DNA of 64,000 nucleotides from Promineifilum sp. (GCA_020634335.1 JACKBY010000019.1:1-64000), one strand, 5' to 3'. Shown: positions 52,800-61,729, counted from the first letter of the stretch. Notes: generated by a model not told the origin, from the letters alone. Numbers and translations are program-made.

Positions 52800-54323
52800 A
52801 TGACTAAACAACGCCAAAGACGGCCACGCTCTACACCGACTCTGCCCCTACTCGGCATCCCCTTCGACCACATTCGCCATCCCCGACCACCCTACGACTG
52901 GCTCGATCCCGACGCGCTGGAGCGCATCCATCTGGCCTCGCTCGACATCCTGGAAAACATCGGCATCGACTTCCACGACGATGAGGCGCTCGACATCTGG
53001 CAGCGCGCGGGAGCCAAGGTCGATCAGGCGGCGCGCCATGTGTGGCCCGACCGGGGGTTGGTGCTGGAGGCGCTGAAGACGGCGCCGTCATCGTTTCGCT
53101 GGCGCGCACGCAATCCGGCCCACGACGTGGTCATCGGCGGCGACTCCATCACCTTCGGGCCGTGCGGCGGCATGGTCTACGCCACCGATCTGGATCACGG
53201 CCGTCGCGTCGGTACGATGGCTGACTATGAGAAGCTGCTCAAGCTCTCCCAATCCTGCCACGCGCTGCACTTCGCCGCCTGGGAGCAAGTCACGGCGCAG
53301 GACGTGCCGGTCAACGTCCGCCACTTGCATCGCGTCCGCGCCGGACTGACGTTGACGGACAAGGTGGTCATGGAAGGGGCGCACGGCCGCGTCATCACCG
53401 CTGATACGCTGGCGATGATGGGCCTCGTCTATGGCTCACTTGACGGCGATCCCGTGACCGGCGACGTCATCAACGTCAACAGCCCCCTGCGCTACGACGA
53501 ACGGATGCTCGGCGGGCTGATCACCTACGCTCGTGCCGGGCAGGTGACGTTCATCACGCCTTTCATCCTGGCTGGAGTCATGAGTCCAGTGACGATGGCC
53601 GCGGCGCTGGCCCAGCAGAACGCCGAGGTGCTGGCCGGGGCGGCGCTGACGCAACTCGTCCAGCCGGGCGCGCCGGTCATCTATGGCGGTTTCACGACCC
53701 ACATCGATCTGCGCAACGGCAGCCCGGCCTTCGGCACGCCGGAGGGAGCCTGGGCGGCGCTGGTGGGTGGGCAGTTGGCGCGGCGCTACCGAATGCCCTA
53801 TCGCGGCAGCGGCGGCCTGACCACCAGCAAGTCGGCCGATGCCCAATCAGCATTTGAAGCCCAGTGGTCGCTGTGGCCGGCTGTGCTGGCCCATACCAAC
53901 CTGATCATGCACGCCGCCGGCTGGCTCGACGGCGGGCTAACCGTCTCGTACGAGAAGTTCGTCATCGACCTGGAGAACCTGGCGATGTTTCGCCACTTTC
54001 TGGAGGGTTTCGCGGTCGATGAGGCATCGCTGGCGCTGGCGGCCATCGCTGAGGTCGGGCCTGGCGGCCACCACCTGGGCACGTCCCACACTCAGGAACG
54101 GTATCGCACGGCTTTCCATGCCACCTCGCTGTCCGACCGTTTGGCTTACGATACGTGGGCGCTGGCCGGAAGCGAAGACGCGGCCACCCGCGCCAACCGC
54201 ATCTGGAAAGAGATGCTGGCGCAATACGAACAGCCGCCGATGGATTTGGCTGTTGCGGAAGCGCTAGACGAGTTCGTGGCCCGCCGCGCGAAGGAATTAA
54301 GCGGCGTCTCGCTCTATGCCTAA
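52800..54323 (+). CDS. MttB-superfamily methyltransferase, non-pyrrolysine type (copy 1)
   Basis: 507 residues, the size of the trimethylamine methyltransferase superfamily. Features include LDILENIGIDFHDDEALDIW near the start, the GPCGGMVYATDLDHGRR loop, LTQLVQPGAPVIYGGFTTHI and GPGGHHLGTSHTQERYRTAF. There is no in-frame amber codon, so it is not the pyrrolysine enzyme. Non-Pyl relatives demethylate glycine betaine, proline betaine or carnitine with a corrinoid protein. No corrinoid protein or activator gene lies nearby. The gene appears to have a leaderless mRNA. A paralogue of 505 residues is encoded at 61730. Confidence 0.88.
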   Translation: MTKQRQRRPRSTPTLPLLGIPFDHIRHPRPPYDWLDPDALERIHLASLDILENIGIDFHDDEALDIWQRAGAKVDQAARHVWPDRGLVLEALKTAPSSFRWRARNPAHDVVIGGDSITFGPCGGMVYATDLDHGRRVGTMADYEKLLKLSQSCHALHFAAWEQVTAQDVPVNVRHLHRVRAGLTLTDKVVMEGAHGRVITADTLAMMGLVYGSLDGDPVTGDVINVNSPLRYDERMLGGLITYARAGQVTFITPFILAGVMSPVTMAAALAQQNAEVLAGAALTQLVQPGAPVIYGGFTTHIDLRNGSPAFGTPEGAWAALVGGQLARRYRMPYRGSGGLTTSKSADAQSAFEAQWSLWPAVLAHTNLIMHAAGWLDGGLTVSYEKFVIDLENLAMFRHFLEGFAVDEASLALAAIAEVGPGGHHLGTSHTQERYRTAFHATSLSDRLAYDTWALAGSEDAATRANRIWKEMLAQYEQPPMDLAVAEALDEFVARRAKELSGVSLYA

Positions 54324-54401
54324 TCGTTGCGTCGTTGGCGACATGGAGGCATGATCGGCAGCGAGCGGCGGCCCACAATCCCGCAGTTGGAGGTAAAGGC
54401 G

Positions 54402-54743
54402 ATGAAACAACTCATTTCAGCGATCTACGAAAAGGGAATGCTTCGCCTGCTCGAACCGGTCGACCTGGCCGAAGAGCAGGAAGTGAGGATCAGGATATTG
54501 GTGGAAGATATCGAGGATGTGGAGCGCAAGATGCAGCGAACGCCGGTAGCGTCGTCGCTTGTGGCTTCGGTCGGCTACGTGCCGGAGTACAAAGTGCTGG
54601 AGATCGAGTTCCAGGACGGCCGCAGCTACCAATATTTTGGCGTGCCGGAACGTATCTACAAAGGATTGATGGCCGCCGAGTCGCGCGGCCGCTACTTCAA
54701 CGAGCGCATTCGGGATGCCTACGTCTACGGTCGGTCGCAGTAA
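54402..54743 (+). CDS. Fusion of AF2212/DUF104-type antitoxin-like domain and KTSC domain
   Basis: 113 residues. The first ~35 (QLISAIYEKGMLRLLEPVDL) match the AF2212-like antitoxin family. The remainder (SSLVASVGYVPEYKVLEIEF and YQYFGVPERIYKGLMAAESR) is a KTSC domain, usually found alone or with enzymes of unknown role. The start is set by GGAGGT ending 7 nt before ATG 54402. No toxin is adjacent, so it may be an orphan antitoxin or a DNA/RNA-binding protein. It stands between the methyltransferase and creatininase genes with short gaps. Confidence 0.8.
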   Translation: MKQLISAIYEKGMLRLLEPVDLAEEQEVRIRILVEDIEDVERKMQRTPVASSLVASVGYVPEYKVLEIEFQDGRSYQYFGVPERIYKGLMAAESRGRYFNERIRDAYVYGRSQ

Positions 54744-54760
54744 CAACCCAATGGGTATGG

Positions 54761-55921
54761 ATGATGACGACGTTTTTCCCTTTCGACGAACTTACCTGGC
54801 CCCAAGTAGCCGCACTGCGCCGCGACACGCCGTTGGTCATCCCTGTCGGCGAGGGTTACGACATGGCCAAACTGGCCGAGGCGCTGGGCAATGCCCCGGC
54901 CGTGGGCGTCTTGCCGCCAATTCCCTACGGCTGGCGGGGCAGCGGGTTGGCCGTGCACGAAACGCCATTCGTCCGCCTGGTGTCCGGTCTGCTCGACAGC
55001 CTGGCCGACGACGGCTTTAGTCGCGTCTGCGCCTTGCAGCCGCAGGATATCGATCTGGGGCTGGGCGCGCGAGCCATCATCCAACCGCACAGCAGCCAAC
55101 GGCGCGATGCATCGCCGTTGCCGGCCGACGTCGACCGCGACAAATGCGTCATCATCCCCATCGGCCACACGGAGCAGCATGGTTTTCACCTGCCCCTTTC
55201 GACCGATACGCTCATCATCGACGCGATTGGCCGGGGAACCGAGGCGGCCGCGCCCAATGAGGCCGTCTGCCTGCCTGCGTTCCCCTATGGGGCCAGCACC
55301 CACCGCTCATCGTTCGCCGGCACGCTCAACGTCGGCGGTCGAGCTTTTGAGGACTTTTGGCTAGCCGTGGTCGATACCTTGGTCACCCGCGGATTCAAAA
55401 AGATGTACCTGATGAGCGGCCACGGCGGCAATTGCTCGTTTCTCGTCAACGTCGTCAAGTACGCCGGAGAGCGCCACCGCCGCATCTTCTGCGCCACAAC
55501 CTGGCTGCACACCAACGGCCATATCGCTGCACCGGTATTGGCCGAAACGCGCCTGTCCGGTCGCGGCGGCATGGGTCACGCCGGAGAGCTGGAGACGGCC
55601 ATGATCCTGGCCCTGCGCCCGGATTTGACCCACATGGCCCGTGTCGTCGACGAGACGGATTTCGTCGCTACGGAAAGCTACTACATGGACTGGATCGAGG
55701 GCGGCGCGTTGGTCGCCAACCCGCCGTGGGACGACGACACGGCTACCGGCGCCTACGGCGCGGGCAGCGTGGCGACGGCCGAACATGGCCGCCTGTGGCT
55801 CGACACGGCCGTCGCCGAAAAAGCAGCCCACGTCCGGGAAATCCACGAGCAGCACCGGCGTCGTGAGGAGCGGCGAGAGGCGGGGTTTGGGTTGTGGGGA
55901 AGCCAGGAATTGGGCCGGTAG
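54761..55921 (+). CDS. Creatininase-family amidohydrolase with degenerate N-terminal duplicate
   Basis: 386 residues. Residues about 120-370 are the creatininase domain with likely metal ligands E138 and H140 (HTEQHG), an aspartate in STDTL, H221 (SGHGGN) and E276 (GHAGELET). Family members hydrolyse creatinine or formamide-type amides in riboflavin/F420-linked and PQQ pathways. Residues 5-105 mirror the first half of the domain (VIPVGEG, LPPIPYG, LLDSLADDGFSRVCAL) but lack the catalytic histidine motif, so they look like a degenerate duplication. A second ATG lies at 54764. Weak ribosome site. It may act on a guanidino or N-methyl amide. Confidence 0.85.
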   Translation: MMTTFFPFDELTWPQVAALRRDTPLVIPVGEGYDMAKLAEALGNAPAVGVLPPIPYGWRGSGLAVHETPFVRLVSGLLDSLADDGFSRVCALQPQDIDLGLGARAIIQPHSSQRRDASPLPADVDRDKCVIIPIGHTEQHGFHLPLSTDTLIIDAIGRGTEAAAPNEAVCLPAFPYGASTHRSSFAGTLNVGGRAFEDFWLAVVDTLVTRGFKKMYLMSGHGGNCSFLVNVVKYAGERHRRIFCATTWLHTNGHIAAPVLAETRLSGRGGMGHAGELETAMILALRPDLTHMARVVDETDFVATESYYMDWIEGGALVANPPWDDDTATGAYGAGSVATAEHGRLWLDTAVAEKAAHVREIHEQHRRREERREAGFGLWGSQELGR

Positions 55922-56002
55922 TAGGTTACAGGGGTATGAGAGCAGGGAAAGCTACAAGGCTTTCAGGCCGAATTGTGACCGAAATGTGAAAGTTCTTCCT
56001 CC

Positions 56003-57172
56003 TCAACACATAAAATTCAACGCCGGATTCTCTTCCAGCAAAATTGGCCGGTCGATATGGAACGGCGCGATATCGTAGTCCGTCCGGCCGTCCAGCGCCA
56101 GCTCGCTTAGTATCTTGCCGATGAGCGCGGCGAACTTGTAGCTGTGGCCGGCGCCGATTGCCAGCGAAACGTTCGGTTGCTGCGGCAGGCTGCCCAGCAC
56201 GAAGTTGCGGTCAGGCGGCAGGTCATAGAGACACGTCTTGGTATACAGACGCTCGCCGAGCATCGTGGGGATGTACTTCGCCAGAAATGCCTCCGTTCGC
56301 GCCAGCGTCGCCACGTCCGTCTCGAAGGTGCGCGTCTCCGGCGTCACCCGGCGGCCGCCAACGTCCTGGGCCATCTTCGGTCCCGGCTCGCCAAAGGATG
56401 GAAAGCCGTAGAACGAAGGCTCGTCCATCCAGATCCACACCGGGAAACGGTCGGGCATAAAGTCGGCCGCGTGGGATGTGCGGTAATATGTCACCTGCTC
56501 CTGAGTGATCGTGAGGTGCAGCCGGCGGCCGAAGTGAGCCAGAATGTGATTCGACCACGCCCCCGCGGCCACGACCAGATGCCGGCAGCGGTAGGTCACG
56601 TCGCCAGCCACCAGTTCGATCTCGTCGCCTACCGGCCGGGCGGCCGATACCGGCGCATTGTCACGAATCACCGCGCCATAAGCCCGCGCCAACCGTCGGT
56701 GGGCAGCGTTGCTCAGGTTGGGGGTGGCGATGCCGCCCTCAGCCTGATAGATGCCGGTCACGTCGTCGGGCAGGCAAAATTGGGGCCAGCGGTACATCAC
56801 TTCGGCCGCCGGTAATCGCTCGTAGGCCACTCCGCAAGCATCCATGCTGCTGGTGTAATCGCTCATTGGATAGGCTGGGTCGGCGGGCCAGAGGTCAAGA
56901 CCGCCGGTCTTGAAGACCAATTGCTCCCCTGCATCGGCCTCCACTTCGGCCCAGGTGGTGTAGGCTTGCTTCGCCAACTCCACGTAACCAGGCGTGTGAT
57001 AAGACAGGCGAATGATGCGCGAGTGGTCCTGCGAAGAGCCGCGGGCGTGATCCAGATCGAACTGCTCCAGGCCCAGGCACTGATCGCCGATGCGTCGGGC
57101 CAGCCGATACAGGGCGGCGCTACCCAACCCGCCCAGACCGAGGACGATGACGTCGAAGTGGGATGTGGTCAT
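56003..57172 (-). CDS. Sarcosine/N-methylamino acid oxidase-like flavoprotein (MSOX/SolA family)
   Basis: 389 residues. FAD-binding GLGGLGSAALYRLA near the N-terminus, LARAYGAVIRDN and the covalent flavin cysteine C314 in KTCLYDLPPDRNFVLG correspond to Cys315 of monomeric sarcosine oxidase. These enzymes remove N-methyl groups from sarcosine or N-methyl amino acids, releasing formaldehyde and hydrogen peroxide. CAGGAG lies 6 nt before ATG 57172, so a longer frame starting 13 codons earlier is rejected. It is convergent with the creatininase-like gene and downstream of the P1 peptidase gene. Confidence 0.9.
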   Translation of the reverse strand: MTTSHFDVIVLGLGGLGSAALYRLARRIGDQCLGLEQFDLDHARGSSQDHSRIIRLSYHTPGYVELAKQAYTTWAEVEADAGEQLVFKTGGLDLWPADPAYPMSDYTSSMDACGVAYERLPAAEVMYRWPQFCLPDDVTGIYQAEGGIATPNLSNAAHRRLARAYGAVIRDNAPVSAARPVGDEIELVAGDVTYRCRHLVVAAGAWSNHILAHFGRRLHLTITQEQVTYYRTSHAADFMPDRFPVWIWMDEPSFYGFPSFGEPGPKMAQDVGGRRVTPETRTFETDVATLARTEAFLAKYIPTMLGERLYTKTCLYDLPPDRNFVLGSLPQQPNVSLAIGAGHSYKFAALIGKILSELALDGRTDYDIAPFHIDRPILLEENPALNFMC

Positions 57173-57198
57173 GGCTACTCCTGAAGAAAGGAAAGCAA

Positions 57199-57241
57199 GG
57201 GAGCAGGGCAAAGGGGCGATCTCCCTTTCTCCCCTGCTCCC
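57199..57241. repeat. Intercistronic polypurine/polypyrimidine hairpin
   Basis: GGGAGCAGGG (57199-57208) pairs perfectly with CCCTGCTCCC (57232-57241), with further AAAGGG/CCCTTT pairing inside. It lies between the P1 peptidase and flavoprotein genes. Similar low-complexity sequence occurs inside a GT-C gene at about 33690-33750. Confidence 0.6.
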
Positions 57242-57256
57242 CTTCTCTCCCCCTCT

Positions 57257-58354
57257 CTATTGATGATGCGGCGCGCGCGGCAAGCGCCGTCCGACCGTCG
57301 GGTAGTCGGCCATAATCTGAACCAGTTCCTCGGTCGGCAATCCATAAACAGTACGTCCCTGCCAGCCGGTCATCGTCTCGGCGGCCACAACGGCGTTGAT
57401 GATCGCTTCCTCGACCGCCTCGGCCGCGGCGACGAACATTGCGTTCAGGTGTTGGTTTGGAACCATGTGTAAGGATCTGAGACTGCTGGCCTCACCCAAC
57501 TCATTACCGGTAGCAAAAGCCAAAAAGATGTCGCCACTGCCGTTGTGCCCCACGCCGCCGGCGCGAGCGAACCCCACAGTGGCCCGTTTCGCCAATCGCC
57601 GGCATTGAAACGGCAGGAGCGGCGCGTCGGTGGCGACCACAATGATGATCGAACTGCTCTCCGCCGGTTCGGGCCACGGAACCGGTGTCTCGCTGGGGTC
57701 GATCAGGCGGCCAACGGGCACGCCACCCACGCGAAAATCCTCGCGCGAGCCGTGGTTGGCCTGCACCAGCGCGCCGACCGTGTACGCGCCGCTTTTCGTC
57801 TCGACCACGCGCGACGACGTGCCGATGCCGCCCTTGAATTCGTGGCAAATCATGCCCGTGCCGCCACCGACGTTACCTTCAGCTACCGGCCCGCCGTCCA
57901 GCCCTCCTAATGCCGCATAGACGTGCCTGGCCTTCAGGTGAAAACCGTCCATATCATTGAGCCACCCATCCCATGTCTCGGCCACCACAGGCAGGCTGGA
58001 GTGTTCGGTGTGGCCATGCTCCTGGGCATAGGCGACAAGCGCCTCGTGGACGGTGCCGACATGGTGGGTGCTGGTCAGGGCAATCGGATGGCTCAACTGA
58101 CCCGACTCCTCCACCCACAGCAGGCCGGTCATTTCGCCGCAGCCGTTGAACGAATGATAAGCGGCGAAGGCGGGGTTGCGCCACACGTCGCCCCGGCGCG
58201 GCATGATGATTGTGACCCCGGTGCGGGCGATGCGTGGCTCTTCAAGGATGATCGTCGTGTGGCCGACCAGCACATCCTTCACGTCGGTGATAGCGTTGAA
58301 TGGCCCGGTGGGAAATTCGCCGATAGTGATGCCGAGGTCTCGTAGTCGTGTCAT
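57257..58354 (-). CDS. P1 family peptidase (DmpA-type self-processing aminopeptidase)
   Basis: 365 residues. The autocleavage site is G272-S273 in GHNGSGDIFLAFAT, where S273 would become the N-terminal nucleophile of the beta chain, as in DmpA. GGGTGMICHEFKGGIGTSSR is also typical. The family releases N-terminal residues, including beta-alanyl, D-alanyl or short amides. A GGAGCAACC sequence precedes the ATG. It lies between the CocE-like hydrolase and the flavoprotein in a three-gene minus-strand run with short gaps, so all probably handle related amides or peptides. Confidence 0.92.
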   Translation of the reverse strand: MTRLRDLGITIGEFPTGPFNAITDVKDVLVGHTTIILEEPRIARTGVTIIMPRRGDVWRNPAFAAYHSFNGCGEMTGLLWVEESGQLSHPIALTSTHHVGTVHEALVAYAQEHGHTEHSSLPVVAETWDGWLNDMDGFHLKARHVYAALGGLDGGPVAEGNVGGGTGMICHEFKGGIGTSSRVVETKSGAYTVGALVQANHGSREDFRVGGVPVGRLIDPSETPVPWPEPAESSSIIIVVATDAPLLPFQCRRLAKRATVGFARAGGVGHNGSGDIFLAFATGNELGEASSLRSLHMVPNQHLNAMFVAAAEAVEEAIINAVVAAETMTGWQGRTVYGLPTEELVQIMADYPTVGRRLPRAPHHQ

Positions 58355-58412
58355 GGTTGCTCCTTGGGGTAGACTGTGGGCAGTGGGCAGCAGTCTTTTC
58401 TCGTCCCGGCCC

Positions 58413-60446
58413 TCATACCAGCCGTCGCGGGATCGCCTTTGTCCAGGACTTGGTGAAGACGCGCGCGTCGCCCTCGTAGGCGTCCAGGTGGTTGCTCAAA
58501 TAGAAATGTGTGGCATCGGCCGTCATCATACTGTCCGTCTCGATGCGCACCCGCCACGCCTCGCGCTGCATCTCCAGGGTACGTTCGATGCGGACCTTGA
58601 GCGACAACGGTTCGCCGTCCCGAACGGTATAACGTTCTACCAAGCGATCGTCTACTTCCATGCCCGATCCCACGTGACGGTTGCGACCCGTATCATCTTC
58701 AATGCGATACTCGGTTATGCCGTCGATTAGGTCGTGGTGGATGGTCTTGCGGGTCGCCGGGGTGCGCAATATCTCCATGGCGAGCGGCGCGGCGGTCTCG
58801 GCCGGCAAAAAGGGCGACAAGGCCGCATCGCCGGGATGAGGGGCGCGCACCGGCAAGCGCAGCCCGCTCTGCGCGCCCGTATAGACCGTCAGCGTCACCG
58901 GCTCCGGCGATGGCCAGGCGTGGCGAGTGTAAGTCGGCGAGACGGCCAGCCGCCAGCGATGTCCAGCAGGAAGGCGATAGCTGATCACATTTAGTTGCAC
59001 CGTCACCCGGTATCGTCGCCCCGGCACCAGCAATTCCGGAAACTCGTGACTATCCCGATGGGTCAAATTGAGCAGCCCCCAACTGACCAGTGTTGATGCG
59101 CCATCGGGGGCCACGTCGCACAGACGCACAGCGACCAGGGCCAGCGGCCGGTCGACGCTGAGCAGTAAATCCACCATCGGATAGCCGAGGATATCCAGCG
59201 GCTGGTCGAGCGGCCGGCCGTCGAAGGTCAGCGATTCGCCGTCGGCCGGGCGCTGGTCGCCCGGCCACTCACCCGGAGAACCGTAGGAACCCCATTGACC
59301 CACGTCGAACCCGTGGCCTTCGCGACCCCGGATGCCTAGAGTCACCTCCGCGCCCGGCGTTTCGTCCAGCCACGACGCCGCCCCGTTGCTCGCCAGATAA
59401 CGCACCTGCTCGCTCACGTGGGGCGACGGCCAGGATGGGTCGGCCACCCAGCGGCCGGGGCGCTCGGCGTAAAACGTCGCCGGCGGTACGCTCTCCTGAA
59501 TCCAGCAGCACAGCATCGGCTCGTCCATGATGCCCGTGTCGATGCCCTTGAGCCAGTGATCCCACCAGCGCAAGCTGTCTTGCAGAAAACCGATGGTTGG
59601 CTCGGGGCCACCCATCTCCGGAAAGGTATGTGCCCATGGGCCGATCAGACCCTTGCGCGGCACGCTCAGCCCGGCCAGCAATCGCGGCACGGAGTTGTTG
59701 TAGCTGTCGGCCCAACCGCCGACGGCATAGACCGGCACCCGAATGGCATCATAATCCTCACCCACCGAGCCGTGCTTCCAATAATCGTCGCGCGTCTGAT
59801 GTTCGAGCCACGCCTCCACGAACGGCGGTGATCCTTCCAGCCGCTCAGTCCACATGTCGCGCCAGCGCTTGCCGGCCCAGCGCGGATCGGGCGGCAGGGC
59901 ATTGTAGGCCAACATGACCGAGGCCCAGGATAGCATCTGCGAGGTGATCACGCAGCCGCCCATGTAATGGACGTCGTCGGCGTAGCGGTCATCGGTGAAA
60001 CCGATGACCAAAACGGCCTTAAGCGCAGGCGGGCGGCGCGCTGCCACCTGCAAGCTGTTGAACCCGCCCCAGGAGATGCCCATCATCCCCACGTTGCCGT
60101 CGCACCACGGCTGGCGGGCGATCCAGGCGATGGCGGCCACCGCATCGTCAAGCTCCTGCACGGTGTACTCGTCGGAGAGCACACCATCGGAGTCGCCGCT
60201 GCCGCGCAAATCGACCCGCAGCACGGCGTAGCCATGGCCCGCAAAGTACGGCTGGCGCAGCGAATCACGCAGGGTGGTGCCGTCGCTCTTGCGATAGGGG
60301 ATAAATTCAAACAACGCCGGGATGGGAGCGCTTTCGGCATTCTCCGGCAGCCACACGCGAGCGGCCAGGCGCGCGCCGTCGGGCATGGGAATCCACAGAT
60401 TTTCGATTTCGCGGACGGATCGAGGGAAGTTGGTGCGGAGGGTCAT
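58413..60446 (-). CDS. CocE/NonD family hydrolase (S15-like X-Pro dipeptidyl-peptidase fold)
   Basis: 677 residues. The nucleophile is S125 in MMGISWGGFN; an alpha/beta-hydrolase domain with helical cap is followed by a C-terminal jelly roll (VTVQLNVISYRLPAGHRWRL), as in cocaine esterase and S15 peptidases. Likely substrates are acyl esters or amides. It starts the minus-strand run and is divergent from yitT, whose operator region (60557-60603) is shared, so the IclR-type regulator could also control this gene. Confidence 0.9.
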   Translation of the reverse strand: MTLRTNFPRSVREIENLWIPMPDGARLAARVWLPENAESAPIPALFEFIPYRKSDGTTLRDSLRQPYFAGHGYAVLRVDLRGSGDSDGVLSDEYTVQELDDAVAAIAWIARQPWCDGNVGMMGISWGGFNSLQVAARRPPALKAVLVIGFTDDRYADDVHYMGGCVITSQMLSWASVMLAYNALPPDPRWAGKRWRDMWTERLEGSPPFVEAWLEHQTRDDYWKHGSVGEDYDAIRVPVYAVGGWADSYNNSVPRLLAGLSVPRKGLIGPWAHTFPEMGGPEPTIGFLQDSLRWWDHWLKGIDTGIMDEPMLCCWIQESVPPATFYAERPGRWVADPSWPSPHVSEQVRYLASNGAASWLDETPGAEVTLGIRGREGHGFDVGQWGSYGSPGEWPGDQRPADGESLTFDGRPLDQPLDILGYPMVDLLLSVDRPLALVAVRLCDVAPDGASTLVSWGLLNLTHRDSHEFPELLVPGRRYRVTVQLNVISYRLPAGHRWRLAVSPTYTRHAWPSPEPVTLTVYTGAQSGLRLPVRAPHPGDAALSPFLPAETAAPLAMEILRTPATRKTIHHDLIDGITEYRIEDDTGRNRHVGSGMEVDDRLVERYTVRDGEPLSLKVRIERTLEMQREAWRVRIETDSMMTADATHFYLSNHLDAYEGDARVFTKSWTKAIPRRLV

Positions 60447-60556
60447 GGGCGATTTCCTGCTCAGATTTGATTGCCGAGAAGAGAGCCTTGTACCGGACAG
60501 TTACAATACTATGGGATACGAGCCTCCGGCGATTCGCCCCGAATCGTAGCCCGGCA

Positions 60557-60565
60557 TGATATAAT
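60557..60565 (+). promoter_or_regulatory. Extended -10 promoter of yitT
   Basis: TGATATAAT (60557-60565), no clear -35. The transcript would start near 60572, right at the edge of the operator. Confidence 0.55.
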
Positions 60566-60578
60566 CGTCAACGTAATA

Positions 60579-60603
60579 TGAACGCGGCGTTCACAATATG
60601 AAC
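60579..60603 (+). promoter_or_regulatory. Three-half-site operator upstream of yitT
   Basis: TGAAC at 60579, GTTCA at 60589 and TGAAC at 60599, exactly 10 bp apart; the 9-mer AATATGAAC is repeated at 60575 and 60595. The same layout occurs before the second mttB-like gene (61691-61715). It overlaps the predicted transcription start, so binding would repress. Confidence 0.7.
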
Positions 60604-60623
60604 ACCTCCAGGAAACGAGCATT

Positions 60624-61568
60624 ATGACCACCACTCCAACCAACGGCGACCGCATGGCGCGCACGCGGGAGCGAATTCGGCGACTACGCGCCAACCGTCG
60701 CCGCGAGGCTGCCGGACGCCTTGTCCGCGATTACGCAATTATCATTTTTGGCAGCGTCTTGTTGGCTGTCAGCATGCACCTCTTTTTCATCCCCAATCAA
60801 CTTGTCGCTGGTGGCCTCAGCGGCACAGCACAGATCATCAACAAGTTTACCGGCTGGCCCATCGGGACGCTTTCGTTCATTCTAAACATTCCCCTGTTCA
60901 TACTGGGCTGGTTCTATCTGGGCGGCTACCGCTTTTTGGCGCGAACGGTCTTCTCCGCGTTCACGTTCTCGGTTGTCCTCGATGGCTTGCAGCTATTTTG
61001 GCCGGGCATCAGCCTGACCCATGATCTGGCGCTCAACACGCTCTACGGCGGCGTCACGGCCGGCGTGGCCGTCGGCCTCTTGTTCAGAGCCAAGGCCACC
61101 AGCGGCGGCACCGACATCCTGGCCCGCATTCTGGAGAAGCGATTTGGGACACCACTCTCGCAAGCCTACCTTTACACCGATGGCCTGGTCGTCTTTCTGG
61201 CCGGCCTGACCTTTGGCTGGGAATTGGCACTTTACGCCGTCATTGCTCTCTACGTGGGCGGCGTACTGGTCGAGGTAACGCTCAACGGTTCTAACGTCAT
61301 GCGCGTGGCGACGATCATCACCACCCAGCCACAGGCGGTGGCCGACCGCATCCTGGCCGATCTGGAGCGCGGCGTCACCGACTGGACGGGACGGGGCATG
61401 TATACCGGCATGGAGCGCCACGTCCTGCTCTGCGCCGTCAGCCGCGCCGACACGGTGTTGCTCAAGGGCATCATTCACGAGGTCGATCCATCGGCGTTCG
61501 TCATCATCGGGCAGGCGCAAGAGGTATTCGGCGAAGGATTCCGCAGCCTGAAAGAGAGCACGTCATAA
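60624..61568 (+). CDS. YitT family membrane protein
   Basis: 314 residues. A basic cytoplasmic N-terminus, about five to six helices (IIIFGSVLLAVSMHLFFIPN, then GWPIGTLSFILNIPLFILGW and onward) and a C-terminal DUF2179 domain (VATIITTQPQAVADRILADL) define the family. Its transport role is unknown. The AGGAAACGAG ribosome site precedes the ATG. Its promoter carries the operator shared with the second mttB-like gene, linking it to methylamine-type catabolism. Confidence 0.92.
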   Translation: MTTTPTNGDRMARTRERIRRLRANRRREAAGRLVRDYAIIIFGSVLLAVSMHLFFIPNQLVAGGLSGTAQIINKFTGWPIGTLSFILNIPLFILGWFYLGGYRFLARTVFSAFTFSVVLDGLQLFWPGISLTHDLALNTLYGGVTAGVAVGLLFRAKATSGGTDILARILEKRFGTPLSQAYLYTDGLVVFLAGLTFGWELALYAVIALYVGGVLVEVTLNGSNVMRVATIITTQPQAVADRILADLERGVTDWTGRGMYTGMERHVLLCAVSRADTVLLKGIIHEVDPSAFVIIGQAQEVFGEGFRSLKESTS

Positions 61569-61576
61569 CTGTAGGG

Positions 61577-61592
61577 CAAGCTTTCCAGCTTG
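61577..61592 (+). terminator. Short hairpin after yitT
   Basis: CAAGCT-TTCC-AGCTTG, six perfect pairs, within GTAGGGCAAGCTTTCCAGCT. Weak as a terminator (no clean T-run). Confidence 0.4.
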
Positions 61593-61661
61593 TCTCTTCT
61601 CTCAACCTGAATAAGTTGATCAACAGGTGATCCCAGTTTATGGCATCCGCTCGCCGTTAAT

Positions 61662-61690
61662 TTGCACGTCTACAGCCAATGCACTAATAT
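61662..61690 (+). promoter_or_regulatory. Promoter of mttB copy 2 and iclR
   Basis: TTGCAC (61662-61667), 17-bp spacer, TAATAT (61685-61690), immediately followed by the operator at 61691. Confidence 0.65.
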
Positions 61691-61715
61691 TGAACACAAC
61701 GTTCATAATGTGAAC
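61691..61715 (+). promoter_or_regulatory. Three-half-site operator upstream of mttB copy 2
   Basis: TGAAC at 61691, GTTCA at 61701, TGAAC at 61711, with the same 10-bp phasing as at yitT. It starts directly after the -10 box, consistent with repression by the IclR-type protein encoded by the second gene of this operon. Confidence 0.7.
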
Positions 61716-61729
61716 AACCCACACAGACA

